Source: Maioricimonas rarisocia (GTDB taxonomy: Bacteria; Planctomycetota; Planctomycetia; Planctomycetales; Planctomycetaceae). From it: DNA of 64,000 nt. Of the stretch, positions 44,788-56,091 are shown piece by piece (the stretch's first letter is position 1; each line of letters opens with the position of its first letter). The position numbers and the translations under genes are program-made. Location of the stretch: NCBI RefSeq assembly GCF_007747795.1, contig NZ_CP036275.1, positions 7,432,001 through 7,496,000 on the forward strand. The letters are read 5' to 3'. The notes below the pieces were generated by a model that did not search any database, was not told where the DNA came from, and was given only the letters and a program-made list of their open reading frames with translations.

Positions 44788-46199
44788 ACGACACGGAACA
44801 GATGCCGCCGACGGCGGGCCGGCTCTCGCCATTCGATGCGGGCAGCCTCATCATCGGGATCGTCGTCGGAACGGCGATCTTCAAGGCGCCGCCGTTCGTG
44901 TTCAGTAACGTGCCCGGGCCGGTCAGCGGTCTGCTGGTCTGGCTGGCGGGCGGCGTATTGTCGCTGATCGGTGCTCTCTGCTACTGCGAACTGGCGACGA
45001 CGTATCCCCGGCTGGGAGGCGAATACGTCTACCTGACGCGGGCGTACGGCTCGTGGCTGGGGTTTCTGTTCGGGTGGACGCAATTGACGGCGATTCTGAC
45101 CGGCAGCGTCGGCACGATGGCGTTCGTCTTCGGCGACTACGCGCAGCATGTCGCGGGGCTGACGGGCGTTCCCGTGGCGGCCTCGGCGGTCTTCTCCGTC
45201 GTCCTGCTGACGGCGGTCAACCTGCGCGGGATCGTCTTCGGCAAGCTCGTGCAGAACATTCTGACGGTCGCCAAAGTGGCTGGTCTGGTGGCAATCCTGC
45301 TGGCGGCGATGGCGGTTGGGCTTCCGGAAGAGACAACAACGCCGTCCGAAAGCAACGCGAGCGGTGCGATCAGCCTGGGGCTGGCGTTCGTGTTCGTGCT
45401 GTACGCCTACGGCGGCTGGAGTGATGCCGCGTTCGTCGCTGCCGAGGTCCGCGACCTGAACCGGAATGTCCCCCGGGCGCTGCTGATCGGTGTCGGATCA
45501 ATCACGCTGCTGTACCTGGCCGTCAACGGAGCGTACCTGCTGGTGCTCGGCTACGAGGGCCTGTGCAACAGCGGTGCCCCCGCAGCAGACGTGCTGGAGC
45601 GGGTGCTGGGGACAACGGCAGCCAGCGCGGTGAGCGTGCTGGTAATGATTTCGGCCCTGGGAGCGATTAACGGGATGATGTTTTCCGGCTCGCGGGTGTT
45701 CGCGACGCTGGGAGAGGATCATCGCTGCATGGGCTGGATGGGGACGTGGAACGACCGGGACGTGCCGGTGACGGCGTTCCTGTCGCTATCGGCCCTCTCG
45801 GTAGCGCTCATTCTTGCCGTGGGAACGCAGGCGGGGCGGAATCTGGTCGACGGCTTGCTGGGAATCGTCAACATTGCCCCGATGCCGTGGGAGCAGTACG
45901 GCGGCGGGTTCGACACGCTGGTGACGGCGATGGCGCCGGTCTTCTGGGCGTTCTTTCTGCTGTCGGGTCTGTCGCTGATTGTGTTGCGGTGGCGCGATGG
46001 GGAGCGGCCGCGACCGTTCCGGGTGCCGTTGTATCCGGTCACGCCGATCGTGTTCTGCCTGACGAGCGGTTACATGCTTTACAGCAGTCTGATGTATGCC
46101 CGTCAGCTGGCGTTGTTCGGTCTGGTGCCGGTGCTGGTGGGGCTGGTGCTGTACGCGGGACAGAGTTTCTCGGGTGGAGTGCGCGACGGCAGGAAGTAG
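44784..46199 (+). CDS. APC-family amino acid permease
   Basis: A 471-residue protein with about 12 membrane helices. The start ATG 44784 overlaps the sulfatase stop. Helix 1 has the unwound Gly-rich segment SLIIGIVVGTAIF; helix 3 has TYPRLGGEYVYLTRAYG, both APC superfamily hallmarks. It imports or exchanges amino acids or related amines. Its TAG stop (46197-46199) is the first three bases of the 180-base repeat unit that follows. Confidence 0.87.
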   Translation: MNDTEQMPPTAGRLSPFDAGSLIIGIVVGTAIFKAPPFVFSNVPGPVSGLLVWLAGGVLSLIGALCYCELATTYPRLGGEYVYLTRAYGSWLGFLFGWTQLTAILTGSVGTMAFVFGDYAQHVAGLTGVPVAASAVFSVVLLTAVNLRGIVFGKLVQNILTVAKVAGLVAILLAAMAVGLPEETTTPSESNASGAISLGLAFVFVLYAYGGWSDAAFVAAEVRDLNRNVPRALLIGVGSITLLYLAVNGAYLLVLGYEGLCNSGAPAADVLERVLGTTAASAVSVLVMISALGAINGMMFSGSRVFATLGEDHRCMGWMGTWNDRDVPVTAFLSLSALSVALILAVGTQAGRNLVDGLLGIVNIAPMPWEQYGGGFDTLVTAMAPVFWAFFLLSGLSLIVLRWRDGERPRPFRVPLYPVTPIVFCLTSGYMLYSSLMYARQLALFGLVPVLVGLVLYAGQSFSGGVRDGRK

Positions 46200-46376
46200 G
46201 GTGCCGTCGCCGGAGGCGACGCACCAACGATCGTGGTGAACGTGTCCTGCTGCAGGTGGTGCGTCACGGGCGTTTCCGTTCGTGACACGTAATTCTCAGT
46301 GTCCAGCCGGTACGTCGCCTGCCGTGACACACTCTTCATCTTGCTTCCGCTCCCTCACGGTCGCGGCTCGTAACGC
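46197..46376. repeat. 180-base direct repeat, copy 1
   Basis: It starts with TAGGGTG and a hairpin (GTCGCC-GGA-GGCGAC within CACC ends, 46200-46225). The first 86 bases differ from copy 2 at only about two positions; a middle 38 bases are diverged but equal in length; the end (GCTCCCTCACGGTCGCGGCT) matches again. The TAG is the stop codon of the permease gene. Confidence 0.7.
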
Positions 46377-46404
46377 ATCAACGCTCGGGGCTCGTCTGGT
46401 TGAT

Positions 46405-46422
46405 GCTGGGACCAGTCCCAGC
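46405..46422. repeat. Palindromic repeat, family D
   Basis: A perfect GCTGGGAC-CA-GTCCCAGC hairpin, preceded by a family-E half copy (CGCTCGGGGCTCG). Confidence 0.65.
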
Positions 46423-46448
46423 CTACCTGTCGCTCAGACATGCAAAGG

Positions 46449-46478
46449 CATGCCCACCCGCCTTCGGCGTGAGGGCAT
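46449..46478. repeat. Palindromic repeat, family J
   Basis: ATGCCC and CGCC pair with GGCG and GGGCAT around TTC; followed by GGCACC. The copy at 50922 is nearly identical. Confidence 0.55.
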
Positions 46479-46569
46479 GGCACCGGTTGAATGAGGTCGG
46501 GCCCACCGGGCGCGGCCGGGGCTTTCCTATCAGGGGGTGTCGGTGTTCGTCAGGCGGTGCGCCACTTTG

Positions 46570-46749
46570 TAGGGTGCCGTCGCCGCAGGCGACGCACCAA
46601 CGATCGTGGTGAACGTGTCCTGCTGCAGGTGGTGCGTCACGGGTGTTTCCGTTCGCGAAGCGTCAAACTGAGCGCGTCGCCTATGAGTGATCTGCCGTGA
46701 CACACCCTACATTTTGCTTCCCGCTCCCTCACGGTCGCGGCTCGTAACG
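46570..46749. repeat. 180-base direct repeat, copy 2
   Basis: Matches 46197-46376 at an offset of exactly 373 bases, again starting with TAGGGTG and the GTCGCC/GGCGAC hairpin and ending with the CTCCCTCACGGTCGCGGCTC block. A third partial copy of that end block lies at 51240-51267. Confidence 0.7.
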
Positions 46750-46779
46750 GCTCACAGCTCAAGACTCACCGCTCAGGAC

Positions 46780-46782
<3 letters not shown>
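46748..46782 (-). repeat. Heptanucleotide tandem array starting at the sulfatase stop codon
   Basis: On the minus strand five units of TGAGNNN: TGAGTCC, TGAGCGG, TGAGTCT, TGAGCTG, TGAGCCG. The first TGA is the stop codon of the minus-strand sulfatase gene. Two further TGAGNNN units lie just after the tadC stop near 51270-51283. Confidence 0.6.
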
Positions 46783-48156
<1,374 letters not shown>

Positions 48157-48249
48157 GGTGATCACCTCAAATGCGGGAAGGCCCGAGGGGGCGAGTGCGG
48201 GAACGGTTGCCCGGCGGGCTGTTTCCGACGTCGCCGTACGCTCCACATG

Positions 48250-48290
48250 AAAAACCGGCCGGCGGGACGGAGCGTCAATCCCACCGGCCG
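48250..48290 (-). terminator. Rho-independent terminator of the NagB-like gene
   Basis: A GC-rich stem (7 + 4 bp with one mismatch; arms start CGGCCGG and end CCGGCCG) followed on the minus strand by five T residues. It lies 18 bases after the stop of the gene at 48308. Confidence 0.7.
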
Positions 48291-48307
48291 ATTGAGTCAG
48301 CGTCGCG

Positions 48308-49258
48308 TCAGTTACATTCGGCGACGAGCGGTCCGGCCAGTTCTTCGAGGAAGAAGAGGCGGCCGGGCTGGGTCGGCATGTATGTGGAGGGAATCCACGG
48401 GGTCGGCTCGTGGCGGAACGTCATCCACAGGCTCAGCCCCTGCCACATCATGCCGCGATCGAGCGTGCCGTCTGCTCCGCCGATGATCTTGTCGGCATTG
48501 AGGAACAGGCCGGGGCCGATCGTGTTGGCGTAGGCGGGGACGAGGGTGGTGCGGCTCTTGAAGCTGGTGATGGCGTTCTGCTCGATGGTGAGCGGATGGA
48601 GCTTGGCGCCGATGCGGTGCGTGGCGGCCTTCCACTCCTCTTCGCTGGCGTATTCGCCGGCGAACTGCGGTTCCCAGAAGGCGATGTGGCAGACGCGGCC
48701 GATGCCGAAGATGACCGTCAGCTTCGCTCCCTGGCTGCGGAGTTCACCGATGCGTTCTTCGTAGGTCGGCAGGACGTCGGTCGTCGCGAAGTGCCGCTGG
48801 TCTTTGGGGACGGTCAACGAGCCGAGCGGACCGTAGAAGGCCTGCTCCATCGCGTACTGGAAGGCGCCGGGATTGCTGGCGGGGAGGTTGTTGCCGTCCT
48901 TGTCGCTCCACTCGTCCATGTTGAAGCCGTAGACGTGCTTGCAGTCGACGCCCCACTCGGTGAGGAAGTAGACGGCCCAGCGGTACATGCCCATCGGGCC
49001 GACCGGGAGGATCATGGCCAGCTTCTCGCCGGCTTCTTTGGCACGGGCGATGGTGATGGCGATTTCGTGTCCCATGAGGGTGTCGAAATCGGTCAGCGAG
49101 TGACACGCAATCGGGTTGAAGTCCGCGTGCCACCAGGGCTGACGGTCGGTGATCGTCGAGGGATCGTCATCGACACAGGCGTCGATCTTCTTCAGGTCCC
49201 ATCCGGCCGGGAAAAAACCCTCCATCAGCGATCCTTCGAGGGTACTCATCAAATCCAT
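48308..49258 (-). CDS. NagB-like (glucosamine-6-phosphate isomerase family) protein
   Basis: A 316-residue protein from ATG 49258, with AAGGAG eight bases upstream. It carries GFNMDEWSD, the counterpart of the NagB NMDEY motif, [14 protein letters not shown] as phosphate-binding-like loop, and [14 protein letters not shown]. NagB deaminates glucosamine-6-phosphate to fructose-6-phosphate. The protein is about 50 residues longer than E. coli NagB, and the usual G-x-G-x-D-G-H-I-A-F-N segment is altered ([13 protein letters not shown]), so activity on that substrate is uncertain. Confidence 0.75.
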   Translation of the reverse strand: MDLMSTLEGSLMEGFFPAGWDLKKIDACVDDDPSTITDRQPWWHADFNPIACHSLTDFDTLMGHEIAITIARAKEAGEKLAMILPVGPMGMYRWAVYFLTEWGVDCKHVYGFNMDEWSDKDGNNLPASNPGAFQYAMEQAFYGPLGSLTVPKDQRHFATTDVLPTYEERIGELRSQGAKLTVIFGIGRVCHIAFWEPQFAGEYASEEEWKAATHRIGAKLHPLTIEQNAITSFKSRTTLVPAYANTIGPGLFLNADKIIGGADGTLDRGMMWQGLSLWMTFRHEPTPWIPSTYMPTQPGRLFFLEELAGPLVAECN

Positions 49259-49480
49259 GCCTACGCTCCTTTGAAACTTCAATTTCTGTCGACAGCGGCC
49301 CATTGGCCCCTCAGTGTATCGGGTTTCGCGCAAGACGGGAGGGAACGGCCCGCGCGGCCCGAAAACCGTCCCGGTGACCGGACAGAATCGGAGCAGTGCG
49401 ATAGAATCCGAGGTTCTGCGCAGCTGCCGCCGACTCGGCGGCCTGCTCCTCGACGCGACTCCTCAGAAGGATCGAAGCTG

Positions 49481-50791
49481 GTGAAGGTTGCCTACCTGGA
49501 CTGTTCGACGGGAATCAGCGGAGACATGACGCTGGCCGCCCTGATGGATGCCGGCGTGGACGCGGAGGCGATCCGGGCGGCGATCGATTCGCTGGGCCTG
49601 CCAGGCGTCGAACTGCAGGTGACCGAGACGATGAAGGGGGGCTTTCGGGCGAAATACGTGCGGGTCGAGCATCCCGAGCAGCACGCCCACCGGCACCTGT
49701 TGCACATCACGAAGATCATCGACGCGGCCACAGGCCTGACCAACGCCCAGCGGGCCCTCGCGATGCGGATCTTCGAAGCAGTCGCAGCCGCGGAGGCGAA
49801 AGTGCACGGCAGCACGATCGAGAAGGTTCACTTTCACGAGGTGGGGGCGATCGATTCGATCGTGGATATCGTGGGAGCTGCGGTGGCGTTCGACCTGCTG
49901 GGAGCGGACGAAGTGGTCTGCAGTCCGCTGCCGACGGGGAGGGGACGCGTGAGCATCGACCACGGCATCTGCCCGGTCCCGACGCCGGGGACGGCGGAAC
50001 TGCTGCGGGGGATTCCGCTGCAGGACGTGCCGGTCGAGGCAGAGCTGACCACGCCGACGGGCGCCGCGATCGTCAAGACGTTGGCGGACCGGTTTGGTCC
50101 GCTGCCGGAGATGACCATCGACGCAATCGGCTACGGAGCCGGGACGATGGACTTTCCCGATCGGGCGAATCTGCTGCGGGTGTTCGTGGGGACGGCAGTC
50201 ACGTCGCCGCTGCGGGATCAGGTCGATCTGCTGGAGACGAACCTGGATGACGTCTCGGGTGAGGTGATCGGTCACACGAAGCAGTTGCTGCTCGATGCCG
50301 GGGCGCTCGACGTGTACAGCGTTCCGATCCAGATGAAGAAGGATCGACCGGGCTGCATTCTGAGCGTGCTGAGCCGGCCGGAGAAGACGGAGGGTCTGCT
50401 CGAGCTGTTGTTCCGGGAGACGGGAACCCTGGGAGTTCGCCGGCAACGGATCACACGGGAGAAGCAGTACCGGGAGGCGTGCACGGTCCCGACTCCGTGG
50501 GGCGAAGTGGAAGGGAAACGGGGCTGGCGTCCGGGGGGGATTTCGACGTTCGCACCTGAGTTCGAGAGCTGTGCGAAAGTGGCCCGGGAGCACGGGCTGC
50601 CGCTGCGGGAGGTGTACCGAGCGGCGCTGGCGGCATTCGACGGGTCGGCGGCGACGCGTCCGGTGGGGGCCGGTGAGCCGGTAGCCACCGGACACGACCA
50701 CGACCACGACCACGATCACGACCACGATCACGACCACGATCACGATCACGATCACGATCACGATCACGATCACGATCACGATCACGGGTAG
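49481..50791 (+). CDS. larC: LarC nickel-pincer cofactor biosynthesis protein with His-Asp tail
   Basis: From GTG 49481 the protein has 436 residues. The start VAYLDCSTGISGDM, then FHEVGAIDSIVDIVG and ETNLDDVSGEVIG are LarC hallmarks; LarC is the nickel insertase that finishes the pincer cofactor of lactate racemase. The C-terminus is a pure (His-Asp)15 run ending His-Gly, encoded by CACGAC/CACGAT repeats at 50693-50785, a likely nickel store. LarB, LarE and LarA are not nearby. The stop TAG begins a heptad array. Confidence 0.9.
   Translation: MKVAYLDCSTGISGDMTLAALMDAGVDAEAIRAAIDSLGLPGVELQVTETMKGGFRAKYVRVEHPEQHAHRHLLHITKIIDAATGLTNAQRALAMRIFEAVAAAEAKVHGSTIEKVHFHEVGAIDSIVDIVGAAVAFDLLGADEVVCSPLPTGRGRVSIDHGICPVPTPGTAELLRGIPLQDVPVEAELTTPTGAAIVKTLADRFGPLPEMTIDAIGYGAGTMDFPDRANLLRVFVGTAVTSPLRDQVDLLETNLDDVSGEVIGHTKQLLLDAGALDVYSVPIQMKKDRPGCILSVLSRPEKTEGLLELLFRETGTLGVRRQRITREKQYREACTVPTPWGEVEGKRGWRPGGISTFAPEFESCAKVAREHGLPLREVYRAALAAFDGSAATRPVGAGEPVATGHDHDHDHDHDHDHDHDHDHDHDHDHDHDHDHG
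50693..50785 (+). repeat. Hexanucleotide microsatellite encoding the LarC His-Asp tail
   Basis: Fifteen tandem CACGAY units plus a final CAC. The first units vary GAC and GAT, the last eight or so are uniformly GAT, which suggests recent slippage growth at the 3' end. The unit length keeps the frame. Confidence 0.85.
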
Positions 50792-50830
50792 GAGGTAGGA
50801 GTCAGGAAATAGGATTCAGGAAGCAGGCGA
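50789..50830 (+). repeat. Heptanucleotide tandem array starting at the larC stop codon
   Basis: Six units: TAGGAGG, TAGGAGT, CAGGAAA, TAGGATT, CAGGAAG, CAGGCGA. The first TAG is the stop codon. The unit sequence is close to that at 41784. Confidence 0.65.
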
Positions 50831-50921
50831 GTCGTGAGCGCGAGCCCGGGTGGCGCAGCCACAGAGAGACGGGTGTGGTCGTCGAGAGTTCGTGAGCGTC
50901 GAAGATGCCGGTTGGGCCGCA

Positions 50922-50950
50922 TGCCCACCCGCCTGCGGCGTGAGGGCATG
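50922..50950. repeat. Palindromic repeat, family J
   Basis: ATGCCC ... CGCC-TGC-GGCG ... GGGCAT, followed by GGCACC; it pairs with the copy at 46449. Confidence 0.55.
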
Positions 50951-51021
50951 GCACCCGGGATTTGACCACGCCCTGGCAGTTCGGCGGCAGGCCGAGCCTG
51001 CCCTACGCGACATCGGTGATC

Positions 51022-51038
51022 GTCAGGCGATATCTGAC
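51022..51038. repeat. Palindromic repeat, family G (imperfect)
   Basis: GTCAGGC-GAT-ATCTGAC, two stem changes relative to 42217. Confidence 0.45.
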
Positions 51039-51051
51039 CTGCAGCACTGAT

Positions 51052-51069
51052 GCTGGGACCAGTCCCAGC
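51052..51069. repeat. Palindromic repeat, family D
   Basis: A perfect GCTGGGAC-CA-GTCCCAGC hairpin followed by CTAC. Confidence 0.65.
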
Positions 51070-51123
51070 CTACGCCCTTGCCAGTGGCACCCGATCGGGA
51101 CGTCGAAGGTTGCCTTACGACAT

Positions 51124-51143
51124 CCCCGAGCTCACGCTCGGGG
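51124..51143. repeat. Palindromic repeat, family E
   Basis: CCCCGAGC-TCAC-GCTCGGGG followed by CTCGCC, identical to 42127. Confidence 0.65.
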
Positions 51144-51184
51144 CTCGCCTCGCGTACGCACCGGGCTCGCGAGGCCTGCGATCG

Positions 51185-51208
51185 GCCCACCGGTCGCAGC
51201 CGGTGGGC
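51185..51208. repeat. Palindromic repeat, family F
   Basis: Perfect 9-bp stem: GCCCACCGG and CCGGTGGGC around TCGCAG; the tail (ATTCATCTCAAGGGGGCGTC) is shared with 42167. Confidence 0.6.
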
Positions 51209-51286
51209 ATTCATCTCAAGGGGGCGTCGGTGATCGTCCCTTCCGCTCCCTCACGGTCGCGGCTCGTTCCATCTCACCGCTCACCA

Positions 51287-52486
51287 CTACTCCTCCGGCG
51301 TGAGGAGTGCTGCCTGATCGGAGGCGTTCAGGACTTCCTGAGCACCGCTGTTGAAGAAGTCGGAGAGTTCGATGATGGCCGGGCCCAGCAGGAACAGGTA
51401 GACGGCCGGCATCAGGCAGAACACGGTCGGGAACAGCAGTTTGAACGTGGCGGCATTTGCCTTTTCGTCGGTCCGCTGCCGCATCGTCTCCCGCATGTTG
51501 TCGCTGTACTCGATGAGTGCTTCCGAGACGCTGGTTCCCATCCGCTCGGTCTGTGTGATGAGGGACGTAAACGAGTGCACTTCCGGCACATCGACGCGGG
51601 CGCTGAAGCGATCCAGAGCCTCTTCGAGATTCATCAGACGGGCCTGCTCGGTGACGATCTGCAGTTCCTTCGCCAGGGCCGGGTAGACGGGCCGCAGCTC
51701 GCGGCTGACGCGGGAGAGGGCATTGGGTACTGTCATCCCCTGGCTGACGCACATGTTCAGCAGGTCGAGCATGTCGGGCATGGCCCGCTCGATCTCGCGG
51801 AGCCGCTCGGCAGCACGACTACGAACATAGAGACTGGGCAACGCCCAGCCGAGGATCGGGAACGTGACCAGTCCGCCGATCATCAGCGGTTCGAGGACCG
51901 GCGGCACCATCACCAGCAGTGTGCCGAACAGGAGGATCGGCAGCATCAAACCGAGGTAACGGACGGCCGCGAGGTTGTGCCAGGCGTGCGGCGTGTAGTA
52001 GCCGGCGTTGACGAGGGAGGTCTTCAGCTGCGCCCGACGTTCGTCGGATTCGGGCAGCATCTGCGCCAGGACCGGCGTGACCGGGCCGAAGGCGTAATCG
52101 CTCGTATCGGCGATCGGGACGTCAGCCGGCTCGAGCTTCGGCAGAGTCGACGAAGCAGGCGTGACGGGGGCAGGCCGCTGGACTTCGGCGTCGGAATGGA
52201 TCGACGTCGCAGGAGGTTCGGCCGGGACGGCTGATCCGGACGCTTTCGGAGCGTCGGTTGCCGGCTTTGGCGTGGACGACTTCGACTTCAGCGGGATCGG
52301 CTTCTCTGCCGGTGGTCGCGTCTCGGGACTGCGACGGAACAGACCGGCAATCCGCGCGAACAGTCCGGGACGTTTCGGGCCGGCGGGACGCTTGCGACGG
52401 CTGCGGAGGAACAGACGGACGAGCAGCGTGGCCACCGCGAGGGAGGCGATGCTGATCAGGATGATCTTGCTCAGTGGTGTCAGCAT
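51287..52486 (-). CDS. tadC: TadC-like type II secretion F-domain protein
   Basis: A 399-residue inner-membrane protein. One N-terminal helix is followed by a long Pro/Ala/Lys-rich linker, then the T2SSF domain with MPDMLDLLNMCVSQGMTVPNAL and two or three C-terminal helices. TadB and TadC form the membrane platform for the Tad pilus. It is the last gene of the minus-strand tad operon, 53 bases after tadB. Confidence 0.87.
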   Translation of the reverse strand: MLTPLSKIILISIASLAVATLLVRLFLRSRRKRPAGPKRPGLFARIAGLFRRSPETRPPAEKPIPLKSKSSTPKPATDAPKASGSAVPAEPPATSIHSDAEVQRPAPVTPASSTLPKLEPADVPIADTSDYAFGPVTPVLAQMLPESDERRAQLKTSLVNAGYYTPHAWHNLAAVRYLGLMLPILLFGTLLVMVPPVLEPLMIGGLVTFPILGWALPSLYVRSRAAERLREIERAMPDMLDLLNMCVSQGMTVPNALSRVSRELRPVYPALAKELQIVTEQARLMNLEEALDRFSARVDVPEVHSFTSLITQTERMGTSVSEALIEYSDNMRETMRQRTDEKANAATFKLLFPTVFCLMPAVYLFLLGPAIIELSDFFNSGAQEVLNASDQAALLTPEE

Positions 52487-52539
52487 GGCTTAGATCCGTT
52501 GCCGCATGTCGGCGGTGGAGGTGCTCGGCGAGTGGCGGG

Positions 52540-53388
52540 TCAGGTCCGCTGGCTGTTGCGAAGGATCCGCATCACCCACATGGCGCCGACGAATTCGAGC
52601 ATCAGGGCGGTGAACGTGGCGGTTCGCCCCCACTGGGATGTCATCAGGTTGTTGAAGTATTCCGGATCGCGGAACGTGAAGAACATCAGCACGGCCGGAG
52701 GCAGGGCGATCATCAGGATGGCAGTCGCCCGGCTGGCAGCCGTGGCGGCCCGCAGGCGTCCCTGGAACTGGAGCCGGTCTCGCAGTGTCTGTGACAGTCG
52801 TTCGAGCACCTTCACCAGATCGCCGCCGGTCTCCCGGTGAACTGTCAGGGCCGTCACGAGCACGCTCGTACTGACCAGGCCGGTACGTGTGGGAAGCTGC
52901 TCGAGAGCGTCGCGGAGCGGCATGCCCAGGGCGAGTCGGCGCGTGCAGAGCTGAAGTTCCGTCCCGAGCGGGGCGGGGGTGTCTTCGGCAACGAGCTGCA
53001 GGCAGCTTTCGAGGCTGCGGCCGGTTTTGGCGGCACGGGCCAGCTCGTCAATCATGGGGGGGAGCTGGTTCATCATCGTCGTCTGCCGGCGGGACCGGAC
53101 GATCATGGCGACGATCAGCGGCAGGATGAAGCCGAGCAACGACGCCAGGGCGGTCGTCAGCAGGTTTTCCTGTGCGACGAACACGAACCCGCCAACGGTG
53201 GCTCCCGAGCAGAGGCAGAGCGCCAGGACCATCGCCGGAGCGATCTCCATGCCCGCCTGCAGCATGAGCCGGTCGAACCAGCTGTTGAGCCGTTCGCCGA
53301 CATCGTCGCCCTGGCCGGACGCGAACGTCTCCTGCTGCCGCAGGATGCCGGCAAATTCGGGTTGGGGAGTAATGACGTCAGTGGCCAT
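52540..53388 (-). CDS. tadB: TadB-like type II secretion F-domain protein
   Basis: A 282-residue protein with about four membrane helices. The T2SSF domain carries LPPMIDELARAAKTGRSLESCL and ETGGDLVKVLERLSQTLRDR, the second being the usual glycine-rich ETGG motif. It pairs with TadC in the pilus inner-membrane platform. It lies 58 bases after tadA. Confidence 0.88.
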   Translation of the reverse strand: MATDVITPQPEFAGILRQQETFASGQGDDVGERLNSWFDRLMLQAGMEIAPAMVLALCLCSGATVGGFVFVAQENLLTTALASLLGFILPLIVAMIVRSRRQTTMMNQLPPMIDELARAAKTGRSLESCLQLVAEDTPAPLGTELQLCTRRLALGMPLRDALEQLPTRTGLVSTSVLVTALTVHRETGGDLVKVLERLSQTLRDRLQFQGRLRAATAASRATAILMIALPPAVLMFFTFRDPEYFNNLMTSQWGRTATFTALMLEFVGAMWVMRILRNSQRT

Positions 53389-53446
53389 GCTTGCACCAGA
53401 GGCTGGAATGGGGATCCGTCGACGGACTGCGGGCTCGGCGTTCGGA

Positions 53447-54778
<1,332 letters not shown>

Positions 54779-54805
54779 GGTCAGTTCTCCCTCCCGGCAG
54801 ATCGA

Positions 54806-56014
54806 CTACCGGGACAACTGCAGCTTGAAAATGTAAGGATTGGCTTCGTTCCGCTCATCACTCGAACCATCCCACGGGGCGCCGGGGTTGGCGAGCAGGG
54901 CGGTGCGGGTGGTCATCACGCAGGGCTGAACGACGATCTCGAATGAGCCGTCGTCACCACTGCGAATGTCCAGGACGCGAATCGCGACCAGACGGCTCAC
55001 CATCAGTTCTCCGATAGAACCGGAGTCGCTGGCCACGGGGTTTACATAGAGAAACGCGATTCGGCGACGACCGATCATCCCGGCGAGCGGGTCGAGGGCA
55101 TCGGCGAACTGGGCATCGCACTCGAGGTGGTACGGCCCCTGGTCGGTTCGGATCTCGCCGCCAAAGTCGATGAGATCAGTCGTGTCCAGTCCGGAACGGA
55201 TCTGACGGGCCAGCTGGTGGTGAAACAGGCCGTTGCCGATGTCGACCAGCAGCGTGTTGGCTGCGTCGAGCGGCTGATCTGCCTGAGCAGTGTGCAGGAT
55301 GATCTCGGGAATGCCGTCTGACTCCCGGACGACCTCTCCGTCGCGAAATGCGAAATCGTCGGGGCCTTCCCGCTGATCGATCTGCCGCTGCCAGGTGTCG
55401 GTGCGGCGAGGATCGGATGCCGTCTCGAGGATGCCGAGTGGAACTGCGGGAATGGAGCCGCCATCGAAGGGACGCAGCCCGATGATGCGGTTGTCGACCG
55501 AGGCGGTCGCGTAGGCGCGGGCGTCCCCGTACGGCTTGCCGGTCAGTTCGCGGAAGAGCCGGGCAATCGGGTTGCCTCGACCACGTGTGCGCAACGCACG
55601 AACCGAGGCGGTCGTGGGAAGCTGATCGGTCTGGAGGAACGTCGACTCACCGGTTTCGGAACTCGCGACGATGTGACCGAAGCGAATGTCCCGATCGGAT
55701 GCCGTTTCGACGACGACGGGATCGCCTGCGGCCCGGTTGCTGGCAGCGACCTGGCCGGCTGCCTGGCGGGCGGAGACGATGAGCTGTGAGTAGTCGCCGT
55801 CCGCGCGGAGACGTGCGTCCCCCGCCAGCTGGCCTGCCGCTGCGAGTGCCGCCGCTTCGGTGGCGCTTCGCAGTTCGGCCTCGGCGGCATCGATCCAGAG
55901 TCGATCGAGCACCATGGCGAGTGCCATGCCGACAACCAGCAGCGCCATCGCGATCGCCGGCATGATGCTGCCGCGACGAGCGTGACGTTCAGGTTGTCGA
56001 TGAGTGCGTTTCAC
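54806..56014 (-). CDS. tadG: TadG-like pseudopilin/anchor protein
   Basis: A 402-residue protein with the Tad N-terminal pattern: basic residues, GSIMPAIAMALLVVGMALAMVLD helix, then SATEAAALAAAGQLAGD. The rest is a large exported domain of mixed beta structure without known motifs. TadG-like proteins are minor envelope components of the Tad machine. The start is GTG. It lies between cpaB and tadA. Confidence 0.75.
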   Translation of the reverse strand: MKRTHRQPERHARRGSIMPAIAMALLVVGMALAMVLDRLWIDAAEAELRSATEAAALAAAGQLAGDARLRADGDYSQLIVSARQAAGQVAASNRAAGDPVVVETASDRDIRFGHIVASSETGESTFLQTDQLPTTASVRALRTRGRGNPIARLFRELTGKPYGDARAYATASVDNRIIGLRPFDGGSIPAVPLGILETASDPRRTDTWQRQIDQREGPDDFAFRDGEVVRESDGIPEIILHTAQADQPLDAANTLLVDIGNGLFHHQLARQIRSGLDTTDLIDFGGEIRTDQGPYHLECDAQFADALDPLAGMIGRRRIAFLYVNPVASDSGSIGELMVSRLVAIRVLDIRSGDDGSFEIVVQPCVMTTRTALLANPGAPWDGSSDERNEANPYIFKLQLSR

Positions 56015-56091
56015 GGCAACAGGTCTGGCAGGGGAACGGAACAGTCAACAGGTCGGCTCGGAATCTCTGGACGGGCAGTCCGTCCCACACG

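Larger units (their letters stand above)
46200..46779. other. 580-base intergenic repeat cluster between convergent genes
   Basis: No gene is supported. It contains two copies of a 180-base unit offset by 373 bases, palindromes of families D, F, J and K, and a heptad array running into the stop of the minus-strand sulfatase gene. Confidence 0.6.
50792..51286. other. 495-base intergenic repeat cluster between convergent genes
   Basis: No gene is supported. It holds a heptad array and palindromes of families D, E, F, G and J, then the GCTCCCTCACGGTCGCGGCT block, ending at the tadC stop. Confidence 0.6.

Noticed and set aside
48410-49480. Upstream extension of the larC frame
   Set aside because: This part is antisense to the NagB-like gene; LarC homology begins at the GTG at 49481.
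50693-50785. CRISPR-like regular repeat
   Set aside because: Units are six bases long with no spacers and encode the His-Asp tail of LarC.
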